NCBI RefSeq assembly: GCF_009380155.1
Contig: NZ_WHUV01000008.1
Span: forward strand, 62,001-126,000
Origin: Pseudomonas piscis
GTDB lineage: Bacteria > Pseudomonadota > Gammaproteobacteria > Pseudomonadales > Pseudomonadaceae
Direction: 5' to 3'
Length of the DNA: 64,000 nt
Shown piece by piece: positions 41,584 to 50,714 of the stretch; positions within the stretch are counted from its first letter, which is position 1, and the number at the start of each line of letters is the position of its first letter. The position numbers were made by a program, and so were the translations under genes. Below the pieces are notes generated by a model. The model ran no database searches. It had not been told where the DNA came from and saw only the letters and a program-made list of their open reading frames with translations.

Positions 41584-43029
41584 TCAGTCGTGCTGGACCC
41601 GGGCGCGCTTGAGCAGCTTCTTGCAGCGCTCGGACAGGTGCAGCACCCGCAACTGCTTGCCGGCCTTGGCATAGCGTTCGCGCAGGGTCATGAGCGCGGC
41701 GATGGCCGAATAGTCGACGAAGCTCAGGTGCCGACAGTCGATGGTCACCCGCGATGGGTCGTTGGCCGGGTCGAACTGGTTGAGGAACGGCGTGGTGGAA
41801 GCGAAGAACAAGGTGCCGTGCAGGTGGTAGAGCTTGCTGCCGTCGGCTTCCAGGTGGCTGTCGGCGTACAGCTCACGGGCCTGCTGCCAGGCGAAGTTGA
41901 GGGCGGCGATGACGATGCCGCACATGACCGCGGTGGCCAGGTCGGTGAACACGGTGATCACCGTCACCGCGAGGATCACCAGCACGTCGTTGAGCGGCAC
42001 CTTGTTGACCACCCGCAAGGAGGCCCAGGCGAAGGTCTGCTGCGACACCACGAACATCACGCCCACCAGCGCCGCCAGGGGAATGCGCTCGATCAGCGGC
42101 GACAGGAACAGCACGAACAGCAGGATCAGCACGCCGGCCACGACCCCGGACAAGCGCCCACGGCCGCCGGAACTGAGGTTGATCACGGTCTGGCCGATCA
42201 TCGCGCAGCCACCCATGCCGCCGAAGACGCCGGAGACCATGTTCGCCGCGCCCAGGGCCACGCACTCGCGGTTGGTGTAGCCGCGGGTCTCGGTGATCTC
42301 GTCGGTGAGGTTCAGGGTCAGCAGGGTTTCCAGCAGGCCGACCATGGCCATCAGGAAGGCATAGGGCGCGATGATGCCCAGGGTTTCCAGGGTCCAGGGC
42401 ACGTCCGGCAGCGCCAGCGCCGGCAAGCCGCCGGCGATGTGGGCCATGTCCCCCAGGGTGCGGGTCGGCAACCCCAGCACGTACACCAGGAGGCCCACGC
42501 CGAGGATCGCCACCAGCGCCGGCGGCACCGCCCGGGTCAGGCGCGGCAGCAGGTAGACGATGGCCATGGTCAGCGCCACCAGGCCGGCCATCAGGTACAG
42601 CGGCTGGCCGCTGAGCCAGTGCTCGCCGCTCTTGAAATGCTCCAGCTGGGCCAGGGCGATGACGATCGCCAGGCCGTTGACGAAGCCCAGCATCACCGGG
42701 TGCGGCACCATGCGCACCAGCTTGCCCAGGCGCAGCAGGCCGAAGGCGATCATCACCAGCCCGCCCAGCAGCACTGTGGCCAGCAGGTACTGCACGCCGT
42801 GCTGCACCACCAGGGCGACGATCACCACCGCCATGGAGCCGGCAGCACCGGAGACCATGCCCGGACGGCCGCCGAACAGCGCGGTCAGGGTGCAGATGAA
42901 GAAGGCGCCGTACAGGCCCATCAACGGGTTGAGGTGGGCGACCAGGGCGAAGGCGATGCATTCGGGCAGCAGGGCGAAGGAGGTGGTGAGTCCGGCCAGG
43001 ACATCGGCACGCAGACGTTTTGCTTTCAT
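41584..43029 (-). CDS. SulP-family anion transporter with STAS domain
   Basis: Inner-membrane transporter of 481 residues. An N-terminal 12-14 helix SulP core opens with ADVLAGLTTSFALLPECIAFALVAHLNPLMGLYGAFF (about 8-44), including the conserved PECIAF and NPLxGLYGAF, and a cytoplasmic C-terminal STAS domain (about 380-475; VTIDCRHLSFVDYSAIAALMTLRERY). SulP members carry sulfate, bicarbonate or organic acids. The start at 43029 is the first Met with the family alignment; a longer frame to 43176 adds 49 low-complexity residues that I do not believe. The gene stands alone. Confidence 0.92.
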   Translation of the reverse strand: MKAKRLRADVLAGLTTSFALLPECIAFALVAHLNPLMGLYGAFFICTLTALFGGRPGMVSGAAGSMAVVIVALVVQHGVQYLLATVLLGGLVMIAFGLLRLGKLVRMVPHPVMLGFVNGLAIVIALAQLEHFKSGEHWLSGQPLYLMAGLVALTMAIVYLLPRLTRAVPPALVAILGVGLLVYVLGLPTRTLGDMAHIAGGLPALALPDVPWTLETLGIIAPYAFLMAMVGLLETLLTLNLTDEITETRGYTNRECVALGAANMVSGVFGGMGGCAMIGQTVINLSSGGRGRLSGVVAGVLILLFVLFLSPLIERIPLAALVGVMFVVSQQTFAWASLRVVNKVPLNDVLVILAVTVITVFTDLATAVMCGIVIAALNFAWQQARELYADSHLEADGSKLYHLHGTLFFASTTPFLNQFDPANDPSRVTIDCRHLSFVDYSAIAALMTLRERYAKAGKQLRVLHLSERCKKLLKRARVQHD

Positions 43030-43143
43030 GATTGACCTGATAGTTGGGCCGCGCAGGGGCCCGGGGAATGGCGGGGGAAAACAGGCGGGAATGGTACGGA
43101 ATCGAAACGCCGCCGACCAGCCGGCCGTCGGCGCGCAGCCAAG

Positions 43144-43179
43144 CCCTTGCCGGAACCGGCGTACCGGCTCAGGCAAGGG
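43144..43179 (-). terminator. Hairpin after ggt
   Basis: Perfect eight-base arms CCCTTGCC (43144-43151) and GGCAAGGG (43172-43179) with a partly paired interior, located nine bases beyond the stop of the ggt gene on the minus strand. No T tract is present. Confidence 0.45.
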
Positions 43180-43187
43180 TACAGCGG

Positions 43188-44855
43188 TTACTTGACGACT
43201 TTGCCGACGCCACGCCCGCGTGGGTCGGAAGCGGTTTCAAGCTGGGTGCCATTGACCCGGATGGCCTGGATGTCGCCCATCTCCCAGCCCTGGTCCTCGA
43301 GGGTGTAGCCCATGGCCTTGAGTTCATCGGCGACCTGGCCGGTGAGCGGCGCATAGGCGTCGTAGTAGATCGTGTCCTTGGGCAGCAGTTGGTGATGCAC
43401 ACGCTGCGCGGCCACGGCTTTCTCCAGGGGCAGGTGGAAGTCGTAGAGGTTGTTCAACACCTGGAAGATCGAGGTGAAGATCCGCGACCCGCCCGGAGTG
43501 CCCAGCACCAGGGTAACCTTGCCGTCGCGGGTCACCAGGCTCGGGCTCATGGACGACAGCATGCGCTTGCCCGGGGCGATGGCATTGGCATCGCCGCCCA
43601 CCACGCCGAAGGCATTGGCCACGCCGGGCTTGGCGCTGAAGTCGTCCATCTCGTCGTTGAGCAGGAACCCCGCGCCCTTGACCACCACGCCGCTGCCGTA
43701 GTCCCAGTTCAGGGTGTAGGTATTGCTCACTGCATTGCCCTGGGCATCGACGATGGAGAAATGGGTGGTCTGGTGTCGTTCCAGCCCCGGGCGCACCTTG
43801 TCGGTGGGCGAGATGGCGTCGGGGTTGACCTGGGCCGCGCGCTGCTTGAGGTAGGCCGGGTCGGTCAATGGCTTGACCGGCACCTCGGAAAACGCCGGAT
43901 CGCCCAGGTAGTCGGCACGGTCGGCGAACACGCGCTTCTCGATTTCCGCCAGCAGGTGGATGTACTTGGCCGAATTGAGCTCGACGCCCTTGAAGTCGGC
44001 GGCGCGTTCTTCCTTGATGCCGATCAGCTGGGCCAGGGCGACCCCGCCGGAACTGGGCGGCGGCGCGGTGTACAGCACGTTGCCACGGAAACTCACCTGC
44101 AGCGGCTGGCGCCACTGGACCTTGTAGTCCTGCAGGTCCTGCTTGGTGATCAGGCCCTTGTCGGCCTGCATCTGGGCCACCAGCAAGTCGGCGGTCTTGC
44201 CGCTGTAGAACTCCTTGGCACCCTGGTCGGCGATGCGTTCCAGGGTCGCCGCCAACTCCGGCTGGCGGAAGGTCTGGCCGGGTTGCATGCTGCCAAAGTA
44301 ATCACCGAAGTTGGTGCTGCCGTTGAACAGCTTCAAGGCATCCTCGCGGTACTGGTACTGCTTGTCCGCCACCTTGAAGCCGTTCCTGGCGTAGGCCACT
44401 GCCGGGGTGACGAGTTCGCTCCAGGGCAGCTTGCCGAATTTCCGGTGGGCCTCCCACAGGCCCATCACGGTGCCCGGCACCCCGGCGGCGCGGGCGCCCA
44501 CCAGGCTGAGGTTCTCGATCACCTCGCCCTTGTCATTCAGGTACATGTCGCGGGTCGCAGCCTTGGGCGCGGTTTCCCGGTAGTCGAGGAAATACGGCTT
44601 GCCGTCGATGAACAGCGTCATGAAGCCGCCACCGCCGATATTGCCAGCCTCGGGATAGGTCACGGCCAGGGTGAAGGCCGTGGCCACCGCAGCGTCCACC
44701 GCGTTGCCGCCCTTCTTGAGGATCTGCGCCGCGACATCGGCGCCGTACTGGTTGGGTGCGGCCACCGCACCGCCTTCAAGGGGCGCGGCGAAGACTGGAA
44801 CGCTGGCAGCGAGCGCCAGGCCCAGGGTGAGGGTCGTGCACGGCAAGATACCCAT
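43188..44855 (-). CDS. ggt: Periplasmic gamma-glutamyltransferase
   Basis: N-terminal nucleophile hydrolase of 555 residues, the normal length. A signal peptide (about 1-23) directs it to the periplasm. RETAP at 93-97 contributes the substrate arginine, and the autocatalytic cleavage site is before Thr363 in HQTTHFSIVD, the nucleophile of the small subunit. The oxyanion-type Gly-rich motif PPPSSGGVALAQL is also present. It cleaves glutathione and other gamma-glutamyl compounds. Its own start is followed upstream by the long palindromic element at 44900-45055. No transport partner is close. Confidence 0.95.
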   Translation of the reverse strand: MGILPCTTLTLGLALAASVPVFAAPLEGGAVAAPNQYGADVAAQILKKGGNAVDAAVATAFTLAVTYPEAGNIGGGGFMTLFIDGKPYFLDYRETAPKAATRDMYLNDKGEVIENLSLVGARAAGVPGTVMGLWEAHRKFGKLPWSELVTPAVAYARNGFKVADKQYQYREDALKLFNGSTNFGDYFGSMQPGQTFRQPELAATLERIADQGAKEFYSGKTADLLVAQMQADKGLITKQDLQDYKVQWRQPLQVSFRGNVLYTAPPPSSGGVALAQLIGIKEERAADFKGVELNSAKYIHLLAEIEKRVFADRADYLGDPAFSEVPVKPLTDPAYLKQRAAQVNPDAISPTDKVRPGLERHQTTHFSIVDAQGNAVSNTYTLNWDYGSGVVVKGAGFLLNDEMDDFSAKPGVANAFGVVGGDANAIAPGKRMLSSMSPSLVTRDGKVTLVLGTPGGSRIFTSIFQVLNNLYDFHLPLEKAVAAQRVHHQLLPKDTIYYDAYAPLTGQVADELKAMGYTLEDQGWEMGDIQAIRVNGTQLETASDPRGRGVGKVVK

Positions 44856-44899
44856 GGAGTCCGTCCTTTATCGTTGTTTTCAGACCAGACGAACCTTAG

Positions 44900-45055
44900 C
44901 AGGCCGTTGAAAAACTATCTGCGTTGCCATCGCTGCGTTAAAAACAGGCTGGTGCGCCAGCCCGGTCAAAATGCTCATTGACCACTCGTAAACTGCGCTT
45001 TTTCGCCTGTTTTCGCCTTGCGCTGGCTGCCTCGCCTACGTTTTTCAACGGCCTG
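44900..45055. repeat. Palindromic 156-base MITE-like element
   Basis: Perfect 16-base terminal inverted repeats CAGGCCGTTGAAAAAC at 44900-44915 and 45040-45055. Inside is a second nested pair, AAAACAGGC at 44941-44949 and GCCTGTTTT at 45006-45014, so nearly the whole element can fold on itself. It fills the gap between ggt and the SDR gene and carries no protein-coding capacity. A deleted relative lies at 51087-51140. No target-site duplication was evident. Confidence 0.65.
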
Positions 45056-45151
45056 TTAGGCGCTTTGTTGCGCGGAGGGCAAACGCCCACAGCAAAACGG
45101 CCGCCCGCAGGCAGCCGTTTGTCGCAGATGGAGCAGTGGAGCAGCCGCTCC

Positions 45152-46045
45152 TCAGACCATCTCGTGCTCGATCCACTCCAGCACCGAAGTCCGTCGTGGT
45201 GCCCAGCCCAGCAGCTCGCGGGCCTTCTTGCCGCGTACCCGGCTGTTGGAGCCCAGGCCATAGTTGGCCATCTCGTAGCCCCACTCGGCCTCGGCGGCAG
45301 GCAGCGGCCAGTCCTCGGGTTCGCCCAGATGCAGGGCACGGGCCATGGCGCGGGTCATGTCGATGAAGGACGCCTCGCCGCTCTCGACGAAGTAGAAACT
45401 GCCCGGGGTGTTGCCGGTCAGGGCCAGGGCGTAGAGCGCCACCACGTCCTCGATGTGCACGTTGGACCAGATGTTCTGCCCCGGCCCGACGTGGCGCACC
45501 ACACCGCTCTTGCGCGCTTGCTTGAGCAGGCGCGGCAACTGCACGCTGTCACGCTTGACGCCCAGGCTGTGACCGTAGATCAGGGTGTTGCACAGCACCG
45601 CTGAGTTCACCCCGTCCTTGGCCGCCGCCAGGATCAGGTTGTCGATGGCCACCCGGGCGGCCTTGTCCACGGTGGGCTCCGGCAACTGGTCTTCGTAGTA
45701 GAGGGTATCGCTGGCCTTGCCGCCGGAAGCGTCGCCGACGATGCTCGAACCGCTGGTGTGCAGGAACGGCTTGTTCGAGCCCTTGAGCGCGGCCAGCAAC
45801 ACTTCTACCGCACCACGATGGTCGCTGCTGGCAGCGTTGATCACCGCGTCGGCGGCCCGGGCCTGTTCGCCCAGCAGGGCGCTGTCGTCCAGGCTGCCCA
45901 CCACGGGCTTGATGCCCAGGGCCGTCAGCTCGGCGGCTTGCTCGGCGCTGCGCACCAGGCCAGTGACCTGATGCCCGGCCTTGACCAGGCCGGTGGCGAT
46001 GGAACCGCCGATGAAACCCGCGGCACCGGTAACGAATACGTTCAT
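45152..46045 (-). CDS. Extended SDR (NAD-dependent epimerase/dehydratase-like)
   Basis: Oxidoreductase of 297 residues of the atypical/extended SDR type: N-terminal Rossmann MNVFVTGAAGFIGGSIATGLVKAGHQVTGLVR with TGxxGxxG, and a middle region with HTSGSSIVG and a DTLYYEDQLP stretch. The canonical YxxxK catalytic pair is not evident, so it may reduce or isomerise a ligand through a different mechanism, like the NmrA-like branch. The start at 46045 (with GAGAG upstream) is preferred over 46123. It is next to a LysR gene on the same strand, 126 bases away. Confidence 0.85.
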   Translation of the reverse strand: MNVFVTGAAGFIGGSIATGLVKAGHQVTGLVRSAEQAAELTALGIKPVVGSLDDSALLGEQARAADAVINAASSDHRGAVEVLLAALKGSNKPFLHTSGSSIVGDASGGKASDTLYYEDQLPEPTVDKAARVAIDNLILAAAKDGVNSAVLCNTLIYGHSLGVKRDSVQLPRLLKQARKSGVVRHVGPGQNIWSNVHIEDVVALYALALTGNTPGSFYFVESGEASFIDMTRAMARALHLGEPEDWPLPAAEAEWGYEMANYGLGSNSRVRGKKARELLGWAPRRTSVLEWIEHEMV

Positions 46046-46171
46046 GGAGAGACTCCCTGGGTGGATAAGTGATGGCGCCAGTATCGGCGCGCCTGTTCCG
46101 ACGAAACAGCCGGGCTGGACCAAATCACTCTTGCGCAGGAATCACGAATCCCCAGCCTGGGAAGCAGGACC

Positions 46172-47083
46172 TCAGCCCTCGAAGTCCGGGTCAGCGTAGT
46201 CGGCCAGCTTGCCCTGGATGAAGTCCAGGAAGCACTGGATGCGCAGGGCCAACTGCGAGTTGCGGTAGTACACGGCGTTGATCGGCTGGCGGTAGCCGCT
46301 GTTGAACTCGCCGAGGATCGGCGTCAGGCGCCCGGCACGGATGTCGTCGATGGTCATGAAGTGCGACAGGCAGGCGATGCCCTGCCCCTCCAGTACCAGG
46401 TGGCGCAGGGTCTCGCCGCTGGAGGCGCTGATGCCCGGCTGGATCTGCCAGCGGTCGCCATGGGGGTGGCGCAGCGGCCAGTGGTTGAGGCTTTCGGTCT
46501 GGGTGAAGCCCAACAGCGTGTGTGCGCTGAGCTCGGCAACGCTGTGCGGGGTGCCATGACGTTCCAGGTAAGCCGGGCTGGCCAGGATGCGCAACGGGCT
46601 GCAACCCAGGGAGCGGGCATGCAGGGTCGAGTCGGCCAGGGTGCCGATGCGGATCGCGATATCGGTGCTCTGCTCCAGGAGATCGATGATCAGGTCGTTG
46701 CTGTTGAGCTCCAACTGGATATGCGGGTACAGACTGCGGAACTCGGCGATGTAGGGCACGATTGCATGCAGCATGAACGGCGAGGCGGCGTTGATCCGTA
46801 GGCGTCCCGAAGGGGTCTGCTGGCGCGACGACAGGCGCTCTTCCAGTTCGTCCATCTGGTCGAGGATCGACTTGGCCTGCTCGAAGAAATACTTGCCCTC
46901 CTCGGTCAGGTCCATGCGCCGGGTGGTGCGGTTGATCAGCGTGGTATCGAGCTTGGATTCCAGGCGCGACAAGGTGCGGCTGACCGCCGATGGCGTCTGC
47001 CCGACCTGCTCGGCGGCGGCGGAGATGGAACCGCACTCGATGACACAGACGAAGATCTGCAGTTCGTCGGATCTGGCTTTCAC
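46172..47083 (-). CDS. LysR-family regulator near mdaB
   Basis: Regulator of 303 residues, with DNA-binding part at 1-62 (SDELQIFVCVIECGSISAAAEQVGQTPSAVSRTLSRLESKLDTTLINRTTRRMDLTEEG) and a complete effector domain. The sequence is of the CrgA/DsdC-like group, known to regulate mdaB-type quinone reductases in Neisseria. MdaB is encoded 76 bases upstream on the same strand, a good fit. An REP-type palindrome lies in between. Confidence 0.9.
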   Translation of the reverse strand: MKARSDELQIFVCVIECGSISAAAEQVGQTPSAVSRTLSRLESKLDTTLINRTTRRMDLTEEGKYFFEQAKSILDQMDELEERLSSRQQTPSGRLRINAASPFMLHAIVPYIAEFRSLYPHIQLELNSNDLIIDLLEQSTDIAIRIGTLADSTLHARSLGCSPLRILASPAYLERHGTPHSVAELSAHTLLGFTQTESLNHWPLRHPHGDRWQIQPGISASSGETLRHLVLEGQGIACLSHFMTIDDIRAGRLTPILGEFNSGYRQPINAVYYRNSQLALRIQCFLDFIQGKLADYADPDFEG

Positions 47084-47107
47084 AGGGAACCCTCTATCGA
47101 TTGGTAG

Positions 47108-47143
47108 CTGTAGCCGCGCGCAGACTGCGACGCGCGGCTACAG
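47108..47143. repeat. REP-like palindrome (TGTAGCCGC family)
   Basis: Perfect 13-base arms CTGTAGCCGCGCG / CGCGCGGCTACAG with a ten-base loop, between the LysR gene and mdaB. Its arms share the TGTAGCCGC core of the palindrome at 30011-30043. Confidence 0.7.
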
Positions 47144-47159
47144 GAACGGCCTACCGATA

Positions 47160-47759
47160 TTAGCGGCTTTGGGCCTTAAGACCGAACACCTGGCGCAGGT
47201 GCTGCTCATAGCGGCGCACGTCGCCCTCGACGTCCGGGCACTTCATCACGTCAACGCAGAGGAAGGTCGGCAGGGGGCTCATGCCCAGGAACTGGTTGGC
47301 CTTGTGGAACGGGAAATAGACCGCGTCCACCCCTTTGCCTTCGAAGAAATCGCTCGGGTCGTCGAAGGCCTGCTGCGGCGCATTCCAGGTCAGCGAGAGC
47401 ATGTACTGCTTGCCCTGGACCAGGCCGCCGCTGCCGTACTTCTGCGAAGCGTCGGAGCGGGTCCGGCCGTCGTTGGCATACAGGCTGCCGTGGCCCTGGG
47501 TGAAGACTTCGTCGATGTACTTCTTGACGATCCAGGGCTCGCCCATCCACCAGGCAGGCATCTGGTAGACGATCACGTCGGCCCAGAGATACTTCGCCAC
47601 TTCTTCCTGGGCGTCGTAGCCCTGGTCGATATGGGTGACCTTGACGTCCAGGCCGCCACGATCCAGCACCGCCAGCGCAACCTCATGCAAGGTGGTGTTG
47701 TAGCGGCCATCGGAGTGGGCGAATTGCTTGGCGCCATTGAGCAGCAGTACTTTCTTCAT
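47160..47759 (-). CDS. mdaB: NAD(P)H quinone oxidoreductase MdaB
   Basis: Flavodoxin-fold enzyme of 199 residues that reduces quinones by two electrons, avoiding semiquinone radicals. Recognised from the MdaB signatures KVLLLNGAKQFAHSDGRYNTTLHEVA (1-27), VIVYQMPAWWMGEPWIVKKYIDEVFTQGHGSLYANDGR (63-100) and LSLTWNAPQQAFDD. In E. coli mdaB is adjacent to ygiN; here the ygiN-like monooxygenase is divergent across a 207-base gap, so the partnership is conserved. The LysR gene downstream is the likely regulator. Confidence 0.95.
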   Translation of the reverse strand: MKKVLLLNGAKQFAHSDGRYNTTLHEVALAVLDRGGLDVKVTHIDQGYDAQEEVAKYLWADVIVYQMPAWWMGEPWIVKKYIDEVFTQGHGSLYANDGRTRSDASQKYGSGGLVQGKQYMLSLTWNAPQQAFDDPSDFFEGKGVDAVYFPFHKANQFLGMSPLPTFLCVDVMKCPDVEGDVRRYEQHLRQVFGLKAQSR

Positions 47760-47966
47760 GAGCGGGCCCTGTCGCGGGAACGGCCCCTTGCATGCGTCGC
47801 GCGACGCCAGGCCGTTGGGGTGGAAAACGAGGGCGGCAGGTTAGTGAAGGGCTCGCGCGGGAATAAGCCCCGGGCGCTCAAAATACATTTGCCGTAAAGG
47901 CACGAATCAAACCTTGATTGTTGCCTTAGAATTCCTGGCAATTTCCTTTGCCATGAGTGCATCGCC

Positions 47967-48278
47967 ATGTCCCGCCAGGCTTTCATCCTCCATGCCAAGA
48001 CCCGCCCCGAACGGGCTGCCGAATTCGAAGCGCTGTTCCTGGGTTATGTCGCCGCCAGCCGGGCCGAACCCGGCTGCATCGAGTACCACATGCTGCGCGA
48101 CCGGCAGGACCCCAGCCTGTTCATCTTCTACGAAGTCTGGGAGTCCCAGGAGGCACTGGACGTGCACTCCAACCTGCCGCACATGAAGCAGTTCCGCGAT
48201 GCTCGCATGGAGTATCTGGAACGCGACTTCGAGATCCGCGCCATCGACATGCTCAGCCCGGCTTCTGCTAGCCGCTGA
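47967..48278 (+). CDS. YgiN-like antibiotic-biosynthesis-type monooxygenase
   Basis: Small protein of 103 residues with the ABM ferredoxin-like fold: VLHAKTRPERAAEFEALFLGYVAASRAEPGCIEYHMLRDRQDP, FIFYEVWESQEALDVHSNLPHMKQF. In E. coli YgiN is a quinol monooxygenase that pairs with MdaB in a quinone cycle, and the divergent mdaB supports that reading. Alternatively a generic Dabb/ABM stress protein. Its last 11 bases overlap the converging TauE/SafE gene. Confidence 0.88.
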   Translation: MSRQAFILHAKTRPERAAEFEALFLGYVAASRAEPGCIEYHMLRDRQDPSLFIFYEVWESQEALDVHSNLPHMKQFRDARMEYLERDFEIRAIDMLSPASASR

Positions 48279-49032
48279 CGAGCAGGTGGGCCCCCAACAG
48301 GGCCAGGCCGATGAAGAACACCCGCTTGAACAGCAACGCGCTGATGCGCTGGCGCAACCACTGCCCCAGCCACATGCCCAGCAGCGCCGGAACCAGGGCC
48401 AGCAACGAGGCCCCCAGCTCCGCACCGCCCAGTTGACCGCCCCAGGCCAGGCCGGCGGCCAGGGCCAGGGTCGAGACGGTGAATGACAGGCCCAGGGCCT
48501 GGACCAGCGCATCGCGGCCCAGGCCCAACGCTTGCAGGTAAGGCACCGCCGGAATCACGAACACCCCGGTGACCGCAGTGACCAGGCCAGTGGCCAATCC
48601 ACACAAGGGCGCCAGCCAACGCTCATGGGCCGGGGCGATGCGCAGCTGCGGCAAGCACAGGCCCGCCAGGGCATAGAGCAACAGCGCCGCGCCCAACCCC
48701 CGCACCACCCACGGCCCACCATCGATGCCCAGCCACAGGCAGCCGCCCAGGGTGCCGGCGCAGGTCGCCAACAACAGCGGCCACAAACGCCTGAGCAGGG
48801 CCGGCAGGTGCCCACCCAAAGCCAGTTGCCAGAGATTGGTCAGGGTCGCCGGAATGATCAGCAAGGCCGCAGCCTGCGCCGGAGCCATAGCCAGCCCCAG
48901 GAGCCCCATGGCCACCGTGGGCAGGCCCAGGCCGATCACACCCTTGACCATGCCAGCCATGACGAAGATGCCGAGAACCCATAAAGACAGGGCCAGGCCG
49001 AGATCCTGATAGAACGCGAGGGAAGTATTCAT
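48268..49032 (-). CDS. TauE/SafE-family transporter
   Basis: Membrane protein of 254 residues with eight predicted helices in two repeats, each with a short conserved Gly/Pro-rich motif (GIFVMAGMVKGVIGLGLPTVAMGLLGL and LATGLVTAVTGVFVIPAVPYLQALGL). TauE/SafE proteins export sulfite, sulfoacetate or related organosulfur anions. The ATG at 49032 is chosen from alignment to the family; the frame continues upstream into a LysR gene on the other strand. Divergent from the LysR gene at 49141 with 108 bases between, a likely regulator/target pair. Confidence 0.9.
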   Translation of the reverse strand: MNTSLAFYQDLGLALSLWVLGIFVMAGMVKGVIGLGLPTVAMGLLGLAMAPAQAAALLIIPATLTNLWQLALGGHLPALLRRLWPLLLATCAGTLGGCLWLGIDGGPWVVRGLGAALLLYALAGLCLPQLRIAPAHERWLAPLCGLATGLVTAVTGVFVIPAVPYLQALGLGRDALVQALGLSFTVSTLALAAGLAWGGQLGGAELGASLLALVPALLGMWLGQWLRQRISALLFKRVFFIGLALLGAHLLVSG

Positions 49033-49140
49033 GGGCCTATCCTGCACCCGCCCCGCTGCGCTGAAAATCTGCCATATACTGAGCCAGCCTCTTGCCGTAC
49101 AAGAGGCTGGTTCCCAATACCCTGGCTGTGGAGGCCCCGC

Positions 49141-50022
49141 ATGCACTTCGACCTGGTGGACCTGCGCTTGTACTTGAATGTCCTCGAAGCCGGCAATATC
49201 ACCGCCGGCGCCCAGCGCAGCCACCTGTCCCTGGCTGCCGCCAGCGCGCGGATCCGCGCCATGGAAAGCTCCCTGGGCATCGAGTTCCTCGAACGTGGCC
49301 GTCGCGGGGTCAGCCCGACACCGGCCGGCAAGGCCCTGGCCCAGCACGCCCGGACCCTGCTGCGGTATGCCGAGCACCTGCAACAGGACCTCACCGAATA
49401 CGCCAGGGGGGTCAAGGGCCAGGTGCGCTTGCTGTGCAACACCAGCGCCCTGAGCGAATACCTGCCGGAGTTGCTGGCGGACTTTCTGCGTGGCCGGCCC
49501 CAGGTCGACATCGAGCTGCAGGAGCTGCCCAGCATGCGCATCACCCATGCCCTGCGCCAGGGCGCGGCGGAGCTGGGCATCGTCTCCGACGCCGTGGATA
49601 CCCATGGTCTGGAGAGCCGGCCGTTTCGCGACGACCCGCTGTTCCTGGCGATGCCTGTGGACCACCCATTGCGCCAGCAGGCCGAACCGCGCTTCAGCGA
49701 CACCCTGGCCTACGACTATGTCGGCCTGGCCAGCCACAGCGCCCTGGCGGTGTACCTGGAAGAACAGGCCCTGCACCTGGGCCGGCGCATGCAGTTGCGA
49801 ATCCGCGCCGAAGGCTTCGACGCCGCCCTGCGCATGGTGGCCCGTGGCGCCGGGCTGGCCCTGGTACCCCAGGCCGCCGTGGAACGCAACCGCCACCTGG
49901 CCCTGCATGCCCGGCCCCTGGGCGAGCCCTGGGCCCGGCGCCGGTTGCTGCTGTGCGCCCGGGATTTCGCCACCTTGCCGCTGTATGCCCAGGAGCTGTG
50001 CCAGGCCTTGCTCGAACCTTGA
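49141..50022 (+). CDS. LysR-family regulator divergent from TauE/SafE
   Basis: Regulator of 293 residues: helix-turn-helix domain (about 1-62; LVDLRLYLNVLEAGNITAGAQRSHLSLAAASARIRAMESSLGIEFLERGRRGVSPT) and an effector domain. The His-Phe start and recognition helix match LysR members controlling sulfur or organic-acid exporters. Its divergent TauE/SafE neighbour is the likely target; the quinone reductase gene 56 bases downstream on the same strand may be a second one. Confidence 0.9.
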   Translation: MHFDLVDLRLYLNVLEAGNITAGAQRSHLSLAAASARIRAMESSLGIEFLERGRRGVSPTPAGKALAQHARTLLRYAEHLQQDLTEYARGVKGQVRLLCNTSALSEYLPELLADFLRGRPQVDIELQELPSMRITHALRQGAAELGIVSDAVDTHGLESRPFRDDPLFLAMPVDHPLRQQAEPRFSDTLAYDYVGLASHSALAVYLEEQALHLGRRMQLRIRAEGFDAALRMVARGAGLALVPQAAVERNRHLALHARPLGEPWARRRLLLCARDFATLPLYAQELCQALLEP

Positions 50023-50078
50023 CTCTACCCCTAGGGGCAGACCTTAGCCTGCGGGCTTCTTCCTCAAGGACCAAGGCA

Positions 50079-50654
50079 ATGAGCAAACGCATCCTGGTGA
50101 TTCTCGGCCACCCCTCCCGCGCCAGCCTGTGCGCGGCATTGAGCGAGCGCTATGTCGCCGCGGCGCAGCAGGCCGGCAATGAAGTGCGGTGCCTGTACCT
50201 GGGCGACCTGCGCTTCGATCCGGTGCTGCAGGAGGGTTACCGACGGATCCAGCCACTGGAGGACGACCTGCAGCGAGCCCAGGCCGATATCCTCTGGGCC
50301 GAGCACCTGGCCTGGGTCTTCCCCATCTGGTGGGGCGGGATCCCGGCCTTGCTCAAGGGCTTTCTCGACCGGGTGCTGCTGCCCGGCTACGCCTTCAAGT
50401 ACCGCCCCGGCAAGGCCTTTCCCGAGCAGTTGCTCAAGGGCCGCACCGCCGACCTGTTGGTGACCATGGACACCCCGCCCTGGTACTACCGCTGGTTCTA
50501 CCGCATGCCCGGCCTGCACCAGATGCGCCGCACCACCCTGGCCTTCTGCGGCATCCGCACCTTGCGCACCCTGACTTTCGGCCCGGTGCTGGACGCCAGC
50601 GACCTGGCCCGCGCCAGCTGGTTGCAGCAGGCGGAGCGACTTGCCAGGCGCTGA
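50079..50654 (+). CDS. Flavodoxin-fold NAD(P)H quinone oxidoreductase
   Basis: FMN-binding quinone reductase of 191 residues (KefF/MdaB/NQO1 superfamily). The N-terminus RILVILGHPSRASLCAALSERYVAAAQQAG binds FMN phosphate; the second motif WAEHLAWVFPIWWGGIPALLKGFLDRVLLPGYAFKYRPGK matches the WWxxP-LxGF-DRV-GxAF signature. CAAGGACCAAGGC precedes the ATG at 50079. A MerR-type regulator follows on the same strand by 60 bases. Substrate preference is not readable. Confidence 0.92.
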   Translation: MSKRILVILGHPSRASLCAALSERYVAAAQQAGNEVRCLYLGDLRFDPVLQEGYRRIQPLEDDLQRAQADILWAEHLAWVFPIWWGGIPALLKGFLDRVLLPGYAFKYRPGKAFPEQLLKGRTADLLVTMDTPPWYYRWFYRMPGLHQMRRTTLAFCGIRTLRTLTFGPVLDASDLARASWLQQAERLARR

Positions 50655-50714
50655 ATCCGCCCGATAATGCGCGGCACCCGGCCACCCTGCCCGGTCCAGC
50701 ACAAGGAAGCCGCC

